The position numbers were made by a program, and so were the translations under genes. Positions 28,672 to 37,678 of a DNA stretch of 64,000 nucleotides are shown here, piece by piece (position 1 is the stretch's first letter; each line of letters starts with the position of its first letter). Source of the stretch: Hyphomicrobiaceae bacterium (lineage in GTDB: Bacteria > Pseudomonadota > Alphaproteobacteria > Rhizobiales > Hyphomicrobiaceae); assembly GCA_041397645.1 (NCBI GenBank), contig JAWKWE010000005.1, forward strand, positions 372,001 to 436,000, in the 5' to 3' direction. Under the pieces are notes generated by a model. It was not told the DNA's origin and did no database searches. It was given only the letters and a program-made list of their open reading frames with translations.

Positions 28672-30347
28672 CAGGTCTTCTTGCCCTCAGCTTTGGCCTG
28701 AGCTTCGCGTTTTGCCTTCTCGCGTTCGGCAGCGCGTTTGGCTTCCTTGGCCGCTTTGGCCTGGCGCTGTTGTTCAGCCGACGACCCTGCGGACTTGGCG
28801 GCTTCCTCGGCGGGATCGACGTAGCGCGGGAAGACGCCTTCTGGTTCAGAGATCGCAGTGCCCGCCACAAGACGGCCTGTCTCCCCCAGATGCACAAAGG
28901 CACGGCGATCCGGCGGCACAGCAAGCTGATCGAGCAACTTGGCGCAGCTCTCCGGCATCACTGGGCTGGCAAGGATGGCAAACTGGCGCACGCACTCCGC
29001 CGTCACATAGAGAACAGTCTCCATGCGCTCTGGATCGGCCCTTTTCTTCGCCCACGGCTCTTCGGCTGCGAAGTAGCGATTGGCTTGCGCAATCACACCC
29101 CAGACAGCGTCAAGGTAGGAGGTGATGGCCTGACGGTTCATCGCTTCGCGCGCTTGCGCGTAAAGCGCATCGGTTGCGGCGAGCAAAGCATTGTCGGCCT
29201 CGCTGAAATTGCGCGGGGTTGGGAGCTTTCCCTCACAGTTCTTGTAGATCATCGACAGCGAGCGTTGCGCCAGGTTGCCGAGGTTGTTGGCAAGATCGGC
29301 GTTGATGCGGTTCGCGATGGCCTCGGGCGAATAGTTCCCGTCCTGTCCCCACATCACCTCGCGCAGAAAGAAGTAGCGCACCTGCTCGCGTCCGTAGGCT
29401 TTGACGAGATCGAACGGATCTACGACGTTGCCGACCGTTTTCGACATTTTCTCGCCCTTGTTCAGAACGAACCCGTGGCCGAACACCCGTTTTGGCAACG
29501 CCACTCCTGCGCTCATCAAAAACGCGGGCCAATAAATTGCATGAAAGCGAATGATGTCCTTGCCGATAACGTGGACGTTGGCTGGCCAGTATTTCTTGCG
29601 AGGATTATCGCCCGCATTCAACAAACCGGTGGCGGTGATATAGTTGTTGAGCGCGTCAATCCACACGTACATGACGTGACCCGGTGCATCCGGCACCGGA
29701 ATGCCCCAGTCGAGCGTTGAGCGGGAGATCGAGAGATCCTCAAGTCCCATCTTCACAAATGAGATGACCTCGTTGCGTCGATCGGGCGGAAGAATGAAGT
29801 CCGGGTTGGCCTCATAATGAGCGAGCAGCTTGTCTTGATAAGCGGAGAGACGGAAGAAATAGGTCTCCTCTTCGGTCCATTCGACGGGCGTGCCGTTCTG
29901 CGTTTCGAATCTCTGGCCGTCGCGGACTTCAGTCTCGCTCTCTTTGAAATAGGTTTCCTGACGTACTGAGTACCAGCCGCCATACTTTTTCTTGAAGATG
30001 TCGCCGTTTGCTTCCATGCGGCGCCACAGCTCCGCGCACGCCTCGTAGTGGCGCTGCTGGGTGGTGCGGATGAAATCATCGTTTGACAGGCCCAGCACGC
30101 TCGCCATTTCGACAAAGCGCGCTGCGTTGCGGTCAGCGAGTTCACGCGGGCTGATGCCTTCCTTCACGGCCGTCTGTTTCATCTTGAGGCCGTGCTCGTC
30201 GGTGCCTGTCAGGAAGAAGACATCCTTGCCGTCAGCGCGCTCGAAACGCGCGATGGCGTCCGTTGCGATAGCTTCGTAGGCATGGCCGATGTGCGGCACG
30301 CCGTTGGGATAGGAAATGGCGGTCGTGATATAGAAGGTCTCAGTCAC
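28671..30347 (-). CDS. metG: Methionyl-tRNA synthetase
   Basis: Charges tRNA-Met. The 558-residue enzyme has HIGH as NGVPHIGHAYEAI near residue 20 and KMSKS as GEKMSKTVGNVV near 300, with the type lacking the four-cysteine zinc knuckle (WYSVRQETYF in its place). There is no C-terminal EMAPII-like domain. After the anticodon-binding helices comes a ~40-residue Lys/Ala/Glu-rich tail that is probably a charged helix. Start ATG at 30347 is the family start. Confidence 0.96.
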   Translation of the reverse strand: MTETFYITTAISYPNGVPHIGHAYEAIATDAIARFERADGKDVFFLTGTDEHGLKMKQTAVKEGISPRELADRNAARFVEMASVLGLSNDDFIRTTQQRHYEACAELWRRMEANGDIFKKKYGGWYSVRQETYFKESETEVRDGQRFETQNGTPVEWTEEETYFFRLSAYQDKLLAHYEANPDFILPPDRRNEVISFVKMGLEDLSISRSTLDWGIPVPDAPGHVMYVWIDALNNYITATGLLNAGDNPRKKYWPANVHVIGKDIIRFHAIYWPAFLMSAGVALPKRVFGHGFVLNKGEKMSKTVGNVVDPFDLVKAYGREQVRYFFLREVMWGQDGNYSPEAIANRINADLANNLGNLAQRSLSMIYKNCEGKLPTPRNFSEADNALLAATDALYAQAREAMNRQAITSYLDAVWGVIAQANRYFAAEEPWAKKRADPERMETVLYVTAECVRQFAILASPVMPESCAKLLDQLAVPPDRRAFVHLGETGRLVAGTAISEPEGVFPRYVDPAEEAAKSAGSSAEQQRQAKAAKEAKRAAEREKAKREAQAKAEGKKT

Positions 30348-30403
30348 GAATGATACTCGATCATAAAGAGATGTTGGTCTGCGCTACACGGCGAAAGCGC
30401 ACC

Positions 30404-31525
30404 TCATCTCCGAGCCGCCGCTTCGAGCCGGGACAAAGTGTCTAGGATGAGCGACTTGCGATCGAGATTGAGCGCCGCAGCGTCCGCCTTGTCGCGCAGC
30501 AGTGTTTCCCACAACTGGGCATAGGTAGCAAGTTTGCCAGCCCCCATAAGCCGCTTTGCCGCTGCGATGTCGCCGCTTCTCCCCTCCCCCGTCGCGCCAG
30601 CCCGGACCAGTCGGTTGAGCTGGTCAAAGAAAAGATCGTAAAAAAGCTCGAATTTCTGCTCTTGAGCCGCCGGTTGCAGGTCGTCGGCAAGAGTATGAGC
30701 GCCAGCGATATCGAGTGCGGGCAGGTTTGCAAAAATCTTATCGATGTGCGCCTGCAGGGCCAGCCCCCCTCCCTCCATAAGGGCAAGGAGGCGGCGCGGG
30801 CTGCCTTTGGCGAGGCCTTCAAGATTGGCAAAGTCGTCTTCGTTGAGCGGAGGCTTTTCGGCGGCAGACAGAGCGGCTTGCGCTGCCTTGCGCAAATCAT
30901 CCCCGCCAAGCGGCTCCAAGGCCAGTGTCCGGCAACGCGAACGTATGGTGGCCAATAGTCGCCCCGGCGCCGAAGATACGATCAAAAACACCGTGTTTGG
31001 GGGAGGCTCTTCAAGAGACTTCAACAGTGCATTGGCCGCGTTGATATTCAGTTCGTCGGCGCTATCGACGATCACCACGCGCCAGCCCTGCTCACCGGCA
31101 CTCAGCGACAGGAAGGATCGCAGGCGGCGAACCTCGTCGACCGGAATGGTCGACGAAAACCGCTTGCCCTTAGGATCATAGGGCCGTCTGATGACGATCA
31201 GACCAGGATGAGAGCGTGCGATGATTTGCCGGGCGGTGGTCGAACCCGGCTCAATGACGAGCCCCGAGGCAAACATGCCGCGCTCGTCGGGACGCGCGAG
31301 GATTGCACCGGCCGCCTTGTAGGACAGCGTCGCTTTACCGATGCCTTCTTCCCCTGTCACAAGCCACGCATGGTGCATCTTGCCCGAGGCAAGAGCATTG
31401 GACAGCGTGGTCTCTGCCGCTGTCTGACCATAAATGGCCTTGGTCTCGCGTGGATGCGGAAAGCCTTCAAGGCGGTCAGCCTCGGGCAATGCCTCGATGT
31501 CGGCTGTAACGGGCGCACGCGCCAT
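30404..31525 (-). CDS. holB: DNA polymerase III delta-prime subunit
   Basis: Clamp-loader subunit. The 373-residue protein has an AAA+ fold with Walker A TGEEGIGKATL, a Walker B-like VVIVDSADELNINAANALLK and the sensor LIVSSAPGRLLATIRSRCRT (SRC motif). NALASGKMHHAWLVTG is the typical opener. The zinc-binding cysteines of E. coli delta-prime are absent, as is common in Alphaproteobacteria. It directly follows tmk (3-base gap), a conserved order. Confidence 0.93.
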   Translation of the reverse strand: MARAPVTADIEALPEADRLEGFPHPRETKAIYGQTAAETTLSNALASGKMHHAWLVTGEEGIGKATLSYKAAGAILARPDERGMFASGLVIEPGSTTARQIIARSHPGLIVIRRPYDPKGKRFSSTIPVDEVRRLRSFLSLSAGEQGWRVVIVDSADELNINAANALLKSLEEPPPNTVFLIVSSAPGRLLATIRSRCRTLALEPLGGDDLRKAAQAALSAAEKPPLNEDDFANLEGLAKGSPRRLLALMEGGGLALQAHIDKIFANLPALDIAGAHTLADDLQPAAQEQKFELFYDLFFDQLNRLVRAGATGEGRSGDIAAAKRLMGAGKLATYAQLWETLLRDKADAAALNLDRKSLILDTLSRLEAAARR

Positions 31526-31528
31526 GGA

Positions 31529-32158
31529 TCAAAGCACCTTGGCCAGAAGACGCTCGCTGACCGCCTGCCAGACGGCTGCCTCAACATTTTCGGGCGAGAG
31601 CAAGCCGTCGATGATCACGCAGCGATCAGGTTCGGCTTCCGCAATTTCCAAAAAGCCCTGACGAAGGAACTGATGCGTCTCGAGGCGTGCTGCATCATAA
31701 CGCGATAGCGTTCCCCGGGAATTCGCCCGCTCCATGGCGATCTCCGGCGGCAGATCGATGATAAGTGTCAAGGACGGGTAGTCTGGAGCAACTGTGTACT
31801 TCTCTAACTGCGCTATGAGTTCACGCTCCAGGCGATAAAGCATACCTTGATAGACACGGGTGGAATCCATGAAGCGGTCGGAGATCACCCATGTTCCCTC
31901 ATCCAGCGCAGGCCGAATGACGCCCGTCATATGCTCCGCACGCGCGGCAGCAAACAACAGCAGCTCCGTAACCGGATCCTGCGGATGATCTTTCAAAATG
32001 ATGGAGCGGATATCTTCGCCCATCGACGTGCCGCCTGGTTCGCGCGTTACGAGCGTCGCGATGCCGGCGCCCTCGAGGCGCGCGGCAAGGCGCTTGGCCT
32101 GGGTAGACTTGCCAGCGGCCTCGCCGCCTTCGAAGGTGATGAATTTTCCGCGTGTCAT
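31529..32158 (-). CDS. tmk: Thymidylate kinase
   Basis: Phosphorylates dTMP to dTDP. The 209-residue enzyme has P-loop FEGGEAAGKSTQAKRLA, the DR-containing VISDRFMDSTRVYQG, REPGGTSMGEDIRS and the lid region following LIIDLPPEIAMERANSRG. It lies between the DD-carboxypeptidase gene (51-base gap) and holB, all leftward. Confidence 0.96.
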   Translation of the reverse strand: MTRGKFITFEGGEAAGKSTQAKRLAARLEGAGIATLVTREPGGTSMGEDIRSIILKDHPQDPVTELLLFAAARAEHMTGVIRPALDEGTWVISDRFMDSTRVYQGMLYRLERELIAQLEKYTVAPDYPSLTLIIDLPPEIAMERANSRGTLSRYDAARLETHQFLRQGFLEIAEAEPDRCVIIDGLLSPENVEAAVWQAVSERLLAKVL

Positions 32159-32209
32159 GCCAGTTCCTGCTCGCCGCGCGCTCCGGGGTTCGCGCTCTTG
32201 CAGCGGACC

Positions 32210-33403
32210 TTACAGCGTCAAACGCCGCAACGCCATGATCACCAGAGTATCGATACCCCGCCACGCCAAACCGGCAGGTTCCACATCTTCCTGAGCGTAA
32301 AGGGGAATTTCGGCCGAGGCGCTGGATGTACTGGAGATCTTCAGTGTCGCCACCTGATCGCCTTTACGCACGGGCGGCTTGAGTGGCGCGCGATATACGA
32401 TTTCAGCCGACAGGCGCTGATTGGCGGGGTATTTCGGCAGAGAGATGGTGACATCTCCCTTGCTGGTCAGCGGCACGAACATTTTGCTGCCGCCCCATAC
32501 GCGCGCCCGTCCGACGACTTCATTGTCGTCAAAGACCCGAACCTTGCTGAAGGCGTTGAAACCCCACTCCAAGAGTTTGGCGGATTCGGCCTTGCGCGCA
32601 TCTGCAGTCTGTAATCCGCTGACCACGACAATCAACCGTTTCCCGTCACGCACCGCCGACCCGACGAGGCCGTAGCCTGCCTCGTTGGTATGACCTGTCT
32701 TGAGACCATCAGCACCAATATCCAGAAACAGCAGCGGATTGCGGTTGTAGAACTTGTGCTTGCGGTACAGAAATTCTTTTTGTCCGAACACGGAATACTG
32801 GTCGGGATATTCCTTGATCAAGTACTGCGCAAGCAGAGCCAGCTCGCGCATTGTCATCAGCTGGTTTTCGTTTGGCAGGCCCGTCGCGTTACCAAAAGTC
32901 GATTTCGTCAATCCGATGCGGCGGGCCTCTTGCGTCATCAGTCTAGCAAAAGCGGCCTCGCTGCCTGCCATCGCTTCAGCGACTGCAATGCAGGCATCAT
33001 TGCCGGATTGAATTGCGATGCCCCGGATGAGATCACCGACCGTTGCTGTGGTGTTGACAGGAACCATCATGGCCGACGTTCTCGACGGCGCCCCACCCTT
33101 GCGCCAGGCGTTTACGCTCATGGTGTATTCATCGGAGGTGGAAACCTTCCCCTCCTTGATCGCCTTGAACAGCACAGCAAGTGTCATTAGCTTGCTCATG
33201 CTGGCGGGGGGCGCAAGTTCATCGGCGCGCTGCTGGAACAGTACGGCACCAGTTGCCGCGTCGATCAGGATCGCTCGCGCGGCCTTCGTCGTGTAGCCTT
33301 GGTCGCCTTGCGCAACTCCAGGCAATACGCTCAAAGCAAGAAAGGCGAATGCAAGGATTGCGAGCGCCGCCTGCCGCACCGCTGGGATAGTGGATCTTGC
33401 CAT
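32210..33403 (-). CDS. dacC: D-alanyl-D-alanine carboxypeptidase
   Basis: Low-molecular-weight penicillin-binding protein that trims peptidoglycan stem peptides in the periplasm. The 397-residue protein starts with a signal peptide (ALAILAFAFLALSVLPGVAQG), then serine-peptidase motifs SMSK (PPASMSKLMT), SGN (AIQSGNDACI) and KTG (GLKTGHTNEAGY). The C-terminal domain (EIVYRAPLKPPVRKGDQVA) is the PBP5-associated beta domain, and an amphipathic tail (GIDTLVIMALRRL) may anchor it to the membrane. The dacC symbol is by class; dacA/dacF are alternatives. Confidence 0.92.
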   Translation of the reverse strand: MARSTIPAVRQAALAILAFAFLALSVLPGVAQGDQGYTTKAARAILIDAATGAVLFQQRADELAPPASMSKLMTLAVLFKAIKEGKVSTSDEYTMSVNAWRKGGAPSRTSAMMVPVNTTATVGDLIRGIAIQSGNDACIAVAEAMAGSEAAFARLMTQEARRIGLTKSTFGNATGLPNENQLMTMRELALLAQYLIKEYPDQYSVFGQKEFLYRKHKFYNRNPLLFLDIGADGLKTGHTNEAGYGLVGSAVRDGKRLIVVVSGLQTADARKAESAKLLEWGFNAFSKVRVFDDNEVVGRARVWGGSKMFVPLTSKGDVTISLPKYPANQRLSAEIVYRAPLKPPVRKGDQVATLKISSTSSASAEIPLYAQEDVEPAGLAWRGIDTLVIMALRRLTL

Positions 33404-33518
33404 TCAGTTCACTCTATCGGCCGCACAACTCTGCACCCCGGGGCCGAGGAATCCCGCATGCCCGGAGTGTCGCGGCCAGCATAGAAGCTGTCAACGGCAC
33501 AATCGTGAAATTACGGAC

Positions 33519-34721
33519 CTATTCGGCAACAACAATCCCGCCACTGAGACCGCGCGCAGAAATATGCGCTAATGTGGCATGGGCCTCCTCGGCGGCCATC
33601 GGGCCAATCCTGACGCGATAAAGGCGTTCCTCTCCCATCGCGACGGGAGCCACTTCGACCGGGCCCAGCGTACCAAGCTCGATTCGCAGCCGTTCGGCGC
33701 GGTCACGCTCGCGGAACGTTCCGACTTGTACATAGGCCGGCGCGTTCGATGACAGAGTTCTATCGATCGAGCCTGTCATCGACCTGCGGTCAGGTGCGCG
33801 CGGCGATGCCTTCCAAACCAACCCGCCGCCAGCGTCCGGCAGCGCACTACGTTCAACGGATCGATAACTGCTGCTCGGAGGCGGAGCGGCGACCGCCATG
33901 CGCTGCGCAGTCCAAGTTCGTGAAGTTGCTGCCCGATCCCATTGTGGCGACGGATCTGAGGCCGGCATAGGTTTGCCTGCAAGTGCTGTGCGGTAGGACG
34001 TGGGCGACCATGAAGTGGTTGATGCTGCTGCGGTGGGCCTTGGTGCCAGCAGACGCTGGGGCGGGGGGGCTGCATAAGCGACAGCCGAACCGGAGCCTCC
34101 GTTCCAACGCTGGCTTGCGAGAAACATACGTTCCCGGCGATCATCGCCGTTGAGCGGCGCACGCCCAGCATAGCGAACACGTACGCGGGCGCGACCTTGT
34201 CCCAGATATCCGAGAGCCTGTGCGGATGCATGAGACAGGTCTATGACCCGGTCCTTGACGTAGGGCCCACGATCGTTGATGCGCACCAGTATGGTGCGAT
34301 TGTTCTGAAGATTGGTGACGTAAGCGTAGCTTGGCAGCGGCAGCGTCGGATGCGCCGCCGTCAGCGCGTGCATATCGAAGAGTTCGCCGTTTGCTGTCTT
34401 GCGGCCGTGGAAATCATCGCCGTACCACGAGCCGATGCCGACGCGATCATATCCCGGCTCCTCGCGCGGCACATACCAGCGACCGGCAACCTTGTAGGGG
34501 CTACCTAGTTTGAAAGTTCCCCCGCCTTTGCGCAGTGGTCCGCGCGCGCTGGTCACTCTTGGGGAGCTCGAAACGCCATATTCGTCTTCGCTGAACGCGG
34601 GTCGCGACAGGCGCGTTGCAGATGGGCCGTCTCCGCTGCCCGAGCACGCGGCAAGAAGAGCTGCAACGCTGATGGCGAGCCCAAAATGGGGCGCCAAAGC
34701 CAACCATCCGCGTTCTGACAT
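33519..34721 (-). CDS. rlpA: RlpA-family lipoprotein with SPOR domain
   Basis: A septal-ring lytic transglycosylase family protein. From the ATG at 34721 it begins with a lipoprotein signal peptide (GLAISVAALLAAC, lipobox LAAC). A double-psi beta-barrel follows: VGIGSWYGDDFHGRKTANGE, ALTAAHPTLPLPSYAYVTNL and VRINDRGPYVKDRVIDLSHA. The middle ~150 residues are Ser/Pro/Ala-rich low complexity and variable; the last ~70 are a SPOR domain (APAYVQVGTFRERDRAERLR) that binds denuded glycan at the septum. The frame upstream to 34808 lacks a sensible signal and is not used. Confidence 0.92.
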   Translation of the reverse strand: MSERGWLALAPHFGLAISVAALLAACSGSGDGPSATRLSRPAFSEDEYGVSSSPRVTSARGPLRKGGGTFKLGSPYKVAGRWYVPREEPGYDRVGIGSWYGDDFHGRKTANGELFDMHALTAAHPTLPLPSYAYVTNLQNNRTILVRINDRGPYVKDRVIDLSHASAQALGYLGQGRARVRVRYAGRAPLNGDDRRERMFLASQRWNGGSGSAVAYAAPPPQRLLAPRPTAAASTTSWSPTSYRTALAGKPMPASDPSPQWDRAATSRTWTAQRMAVAAPPPSSSYRSVERSALPDAGGGLVWKASPRAPDRRSMTGSIDRTLSSNAPAYVQVGTFRERDRAERLRIELGTLGPVEVAPVAMGEERLYRVRIGPMAAEEAHATLAHISARGLSGGIVVAE

Positions 34722-34907
34722 CAGACTAATACTCTTGCACGCATACCAAAAACGGCCTCGGATGATGTTCTCTAACCAGAGAGATTGTCCTAAGCAGGCC
34801 AGAAGCATGGCAAAATAGGCTTAGCGGGCGGTAAACGCCGTCAGGTCTTGAGACGCGGCCATGAACCGTATAGGAACGCAGTCCGCAGTGCAGGACCTCT
34901 GCGCGCT

Positions 34908-34997
34908 GGAGGGGTGGTCGAGTGGTTTAAGGCACCGGTCTTGAAAACCGGCGTGGGCGTAAGTCCACCGTGGGTTCGAATCCCACCCCCTCCGCCA
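34908..34997 (+). tRNA. tRNA-Ser (anticodon TGA)
   Basis: A 90-base class II tRNA including the encoded CCA. Acceptor GGAGGGG pairs with CCCCTCC, the discriminator is G, then CCA. The anticodon stem CCGGT/ACCGG encloses loop CTTGAAA with anticodon TGA at 34942-34944. A long variable arm (GCGTGGGCGTAAGTCCACC) and T-loop GGGTTCGAATCCC confirm serine. It sits at the boundary where composition and gene content change, as expected of an integration target. Confidence 0.97.
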
Positions 34998-35378
34998 CTT
35001 GCCCCCGCGAAAGCATTCTCCCGATCCGTCAGCGGCCGGATTTTTCCGTTGTATTCGAGGGTTATGCGGGAGGGGCTGTTAACCGGCCAACGCCCCGAAG
35101 GGCGGACACGCGTTCTCTCCGGGCCGATATTCTCCGGACCTGTTAACCGCCGCGCTTTCGGTGAACAGCTTTAAGTCATTGCTTTCAAGTGATCTTTCGA
35201 AGTCCGTGATGCACGCGATTTGGAAAATCCATCTGGATGGCGGATGGAACAGAGATCGAACGCCGCCCGTTGCGCGCTGGTTCGGCTGCGGCTGGGACCA
35301 ATCTCACCCCAGCCGCTGTTCGTGCTTTGTGCTGAGTCAACCGCGTGTTACGGTCATGAAAAAGTGTGAGGCGAGCAG

Positions 35379-36137
35379 TTGGCCCAGAAGTCAGACATCG
35401 AATGGACGGACGCGACGTGGAACCCGGTGACGGGCTGCACCAAGGTCGGTCCCGGTTGTGACAACTGCTACGCCGAGCGGTTCGCAGAGCGCTGGCGTGG
35501 AATCCCTGGACACCCCTACGAGCAGGGCTTTGACCTGACACTCTGGCCGTCGAGGCTGAAGCAGCCCGTGCTCTGGAAAAAGCCGCGGATGATCTTCGTG
35601 AACTCGATGAGCGACCTCTTCCACAAGGACATCGACCGTACATTCATCGACGCGGTGTTCGACGCCATGGAGCTGGCGGACTGGCACGTCTACCAGGTGC
35701 TGACCAAGCGCAGCTCGCTCATGCGCAACTACGTTCGGAAGCGGTATGATGGAGGGCCGGTCCCTCGGCACATCTGGCTCGGCGTTTCTGTCGAGGACGC
35801 CGCGCACGCGAGCCGGATCGAGCACCTGAAGCAGATCAATTCCGACGCGCGCTTCATCTCGTTCGAGCCGCTGCTCGGACCGGTCGGGGATGTCGATCTG
35901 CAGGGCGTCGCTTGGGCCATCGTCGGGGGGGAGAGCGGGCCCCGGGCTCGGCCCATGGACGAAAGCTGGGCCCGCCAGATCCGGGACATCTGCGAACGTG
36001 ACGACGTCGCTTTCTTCTTCAAACAATGGGGTGGCGCCCGTCCGAAGTCGGGGGGGCGTCTGCTCGATGGTGAGGAATGGAACGGCTTTCCGTGGCAAAT
36101 CGTCCCGAAGCCGATCCTCGATCAGATTTCAGCGTGA
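35379..36137 (+). CDS. DUF5131 (phage Gp37/Gp68) family three-Cys-motif protein
   Basis: A 252-residue protein that starts with TTG at 35379. The N-terminal motif is WTDATWNPVTGCTKVGPGC followed by DNCYAERFAERW, giving three cysteines spaced C-x6-C-x2-C, with MIFVNSMSDLFH, YQVLTKR, WLGVSVED, FEPLLGPVG and GGESGPRARPMD downstream. This is the Gp37/Gp68 (DUF5131) family, distantly radical-SAM-like, which is regularly paired with TcmP, encoded 27 bases downstream here. The activity is unknown; a nucleic acid modification or defence role is often suggested. Confidence 0.9.
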   Translation: MAQKSDIEWTDATWNPVTGCTKVGPGCDNCYAERFAERWRGIPGHPYEQGFDLTLWPSRLKQPVLWKKPRMIFVNSMSDLFHKDIDRTFIDAVFDAMELADWHVYQVLTKRSSLMRNYVRKRYDGGPVPRHIWLGVSVEDAAHASRIEHLKQINSDARFISFEPLLGPVGDVDLQGVAWAIVGGESGPRARPMDESWARQIRDICERDDVAFFFKQWGGARPKSGGRLLDGEEWNGFPWQIVPKPILDQISA

Positions 36138-36164
36138 ACCATTTCGCACGGAGTACCGCCATCA

Positions 36165-37076
36165 TTGAAGAAATCGCATATTGAAAATACGGTTGGCCCA
36201 TGGGCTCGGCAAAAGCTCGATGGCCTCGAGGCATATCTTCACGCTTACACCATTGCGCTGAAGAAACAGCCCTTCGAACTGGTCTACGTCGACGCATTCG
36301 CCGGCGCGGGACGGTCAAGAATCCGCGACGCCTGGGCCGGTGCTGATGACGAAGACCTTCAGCTTCTTGATGACGAGTTCGTTCGGTCCGAGGAGCAGTT
36401 CATCGAAGGCTCCCCGCACCGAGCCCTCGCTCTCGAACACCCTTTCACCCAATATCATTTCTTTGACGCAGATGCAGGGCGCGCGGCCCTTCTCGAGGGC
36501 TTGAGGGCCGAGTACCCGGCTCGAAAGATCAGCGTTCAGGTTGGCGACGCGAACGAATTGATCCAGAAGCTGGTCCCGCGGATTGCGGGGCGGAACATGA
36601 GGGGTGTTGCTTTCCTCGATCCTTATGGCCCCCACTTGGACTGGCGAACCGTCGCAGCTCTGGGATCAACCAAGAAGTTTGAGGTGATCATAAACTTCCC
36701 GCTTGGAATGGCCATCAACAGATTGATCACGCGCTCGGGTGACATTCCCGAAACTTGGCGCGCGGGGCTGAACGGCTGCTTCGGCGGTGCGGACTGGGAG
36801 AGCCTCGTCTACGCAGAGCGCACCGACCTCTTCGGGGATACGACCCGCCACAAGGTTGACGATGCAGCCAAGCGGCTTCTTGACCACTACGTCGGCCGCC
36901 TGAAGACCTTGTTCGGCCACGCCGCCACACCGAGTGTCGTCAGGAACACGCGAGGTGTCCCAATCTACTACATGCTGTGGGCGGGGCCCCATCCCCTCGG
37001 GCACAAGATCGCCGACTACATCTTGGCGAAGGGTGATCGGATCACGCCACCAAAAACTCGGTCCGTTCGACGATGA
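36165..37076 (+). CDS. tcmP: Three-Cys-motif partner protein TcmP
   Basis: A 303-residue protein starting with TTG at 36165, preceded by CGGAG. Motifs are WARQKLDGLEAYLHAYTIAL, FELVYVDAFAGAGRS (a methyltransferase-like glycine loop), GVAFLDPYGPHLDW and EVIINFPLGMAINRL. TcmP is defined by co-occurrence with the three-Cys protein just upstream; the pair is spread over phages, islands and genomes and has no established biochemistry. The DPYG and FAGAG motifs suggest a SAM-binding fold. Convergent with the HEPN gene, 20 bases apart. Confidence 0.9.
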   Translation: MKKSHIENTVGPWARQKLDGLEAYLHAYTIALKKQPFELVYVDAFAGAGRSRIRDAWAGADDEDLQLLDDEFVRSEEQFIEGSPHRALALEHPFTQYHFFDADAGRAALLEGLRAEYPARKISVQVGDANELIQKLVPRIAGRNMRGVAFLDPYGPHLDWRTVAALGSTKKFEVIINFPLGMAINRLITRSGDIPETWRAGLNGCFGGADWESLVYAERTDLFGDTTRHKVDDAAKRLLDHYVGRLKTLFGHAATPSVVRNTRGVPIYYMLWAGPHPLGHKIADYILAKGDRITPPKTRSVRR

Positions 37077-37096
37077 CCAGCTGGTGGCCCCGATTG

Positions 37097-37678
37097 CTAG
37101 CCGAGCCGGAACGCAGGCCTTGAAAGCATCCGAACGGCGAGACCGATCGAAAAGATCGCGTCATGGCGCAGCAGGTCGTCCGCCGATCTGCTCTCATCGA
37201 TGCTACGACGATCAAGATTGCTGCCGTCATCGACATGCCGGAAGTGCGACAACGGGTTTCGCAGCGCCATCATGCGGCGGAGGTCGGTGACGTCTTCATC
37301 AGAGACTACCTCGCGCTCTCGGCAGCGGCGGAGGGTGTCGGCGAACTGGATGCGATCCGGAATGTCATCAACCAGAAGCCCGGCGTGAAGATATGCCGCC
37401 AGCAGATGCTCCACGAGCCCCTGACACAGCAGGATCGTCGCCACATAGTTGCCGTGCACGAACGACGAACGCGCTTCGACCCAAGCGTGATAGGCCGCAT
37501 GGCCGCCGAAAATCATCGTCCCGGATCGACCCATCTGGCCGCCCAGATCTGTCAGCATCCGGAAACGGCCGACCTTCCCTGGCAGGTCGTCATGAAGGTC
37601 GGCCAGCAGATGACGGACGAAGTCCAGATCCGAAAGGTCCGATAGCAGATCGGGCTGATCGTCCCGGCTCACAGTCAC
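37097..37678 (-). CDS. HEPN-domain protein with Rx4H motif, coupled to hsdS
   Basis: A 193-residue alpha-helical protein. The C-terminal half has the HEPN RNase signature: a helix VHGNYVATILLCQGLVEHLL, then R140-N-P-L-S-H145 (RNPLSHFRH), the Rx4H motif that forms the catalytic pair in HEPN ribonucleases. The N-terminal ~60 residues are unassigned. It starts with GTG overlapping the hsdS stop by four bases (GTGA), so it is translated as the last gene of the hsdR-hsdM-hsdS operon. I infer a toxin- or anticodon-nuclease-like role linked to restriction, as known for PrrC with EcoprrI, but the sequence is not PrrC: it has no ATPase domain. Confidence 0.72.
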   Translation of the reverse strand: MTVSRDDQPDLLSDLSDLDFVRHLLADLHDDLPGKVGRFRMLTDLGGQMGRSGTMIFGGHAAYHAWVEARSSFVHGNYVATILLCQGLVEHLLAAYLHAGLLVDDIPDRIQFADTLRRCREREVVSDEDVTDLRRMMALRNPLSHFRHVDDGSNLDRRSIDESRSADDLLRHDAIFSIGLAVRMLSRPAFRLG

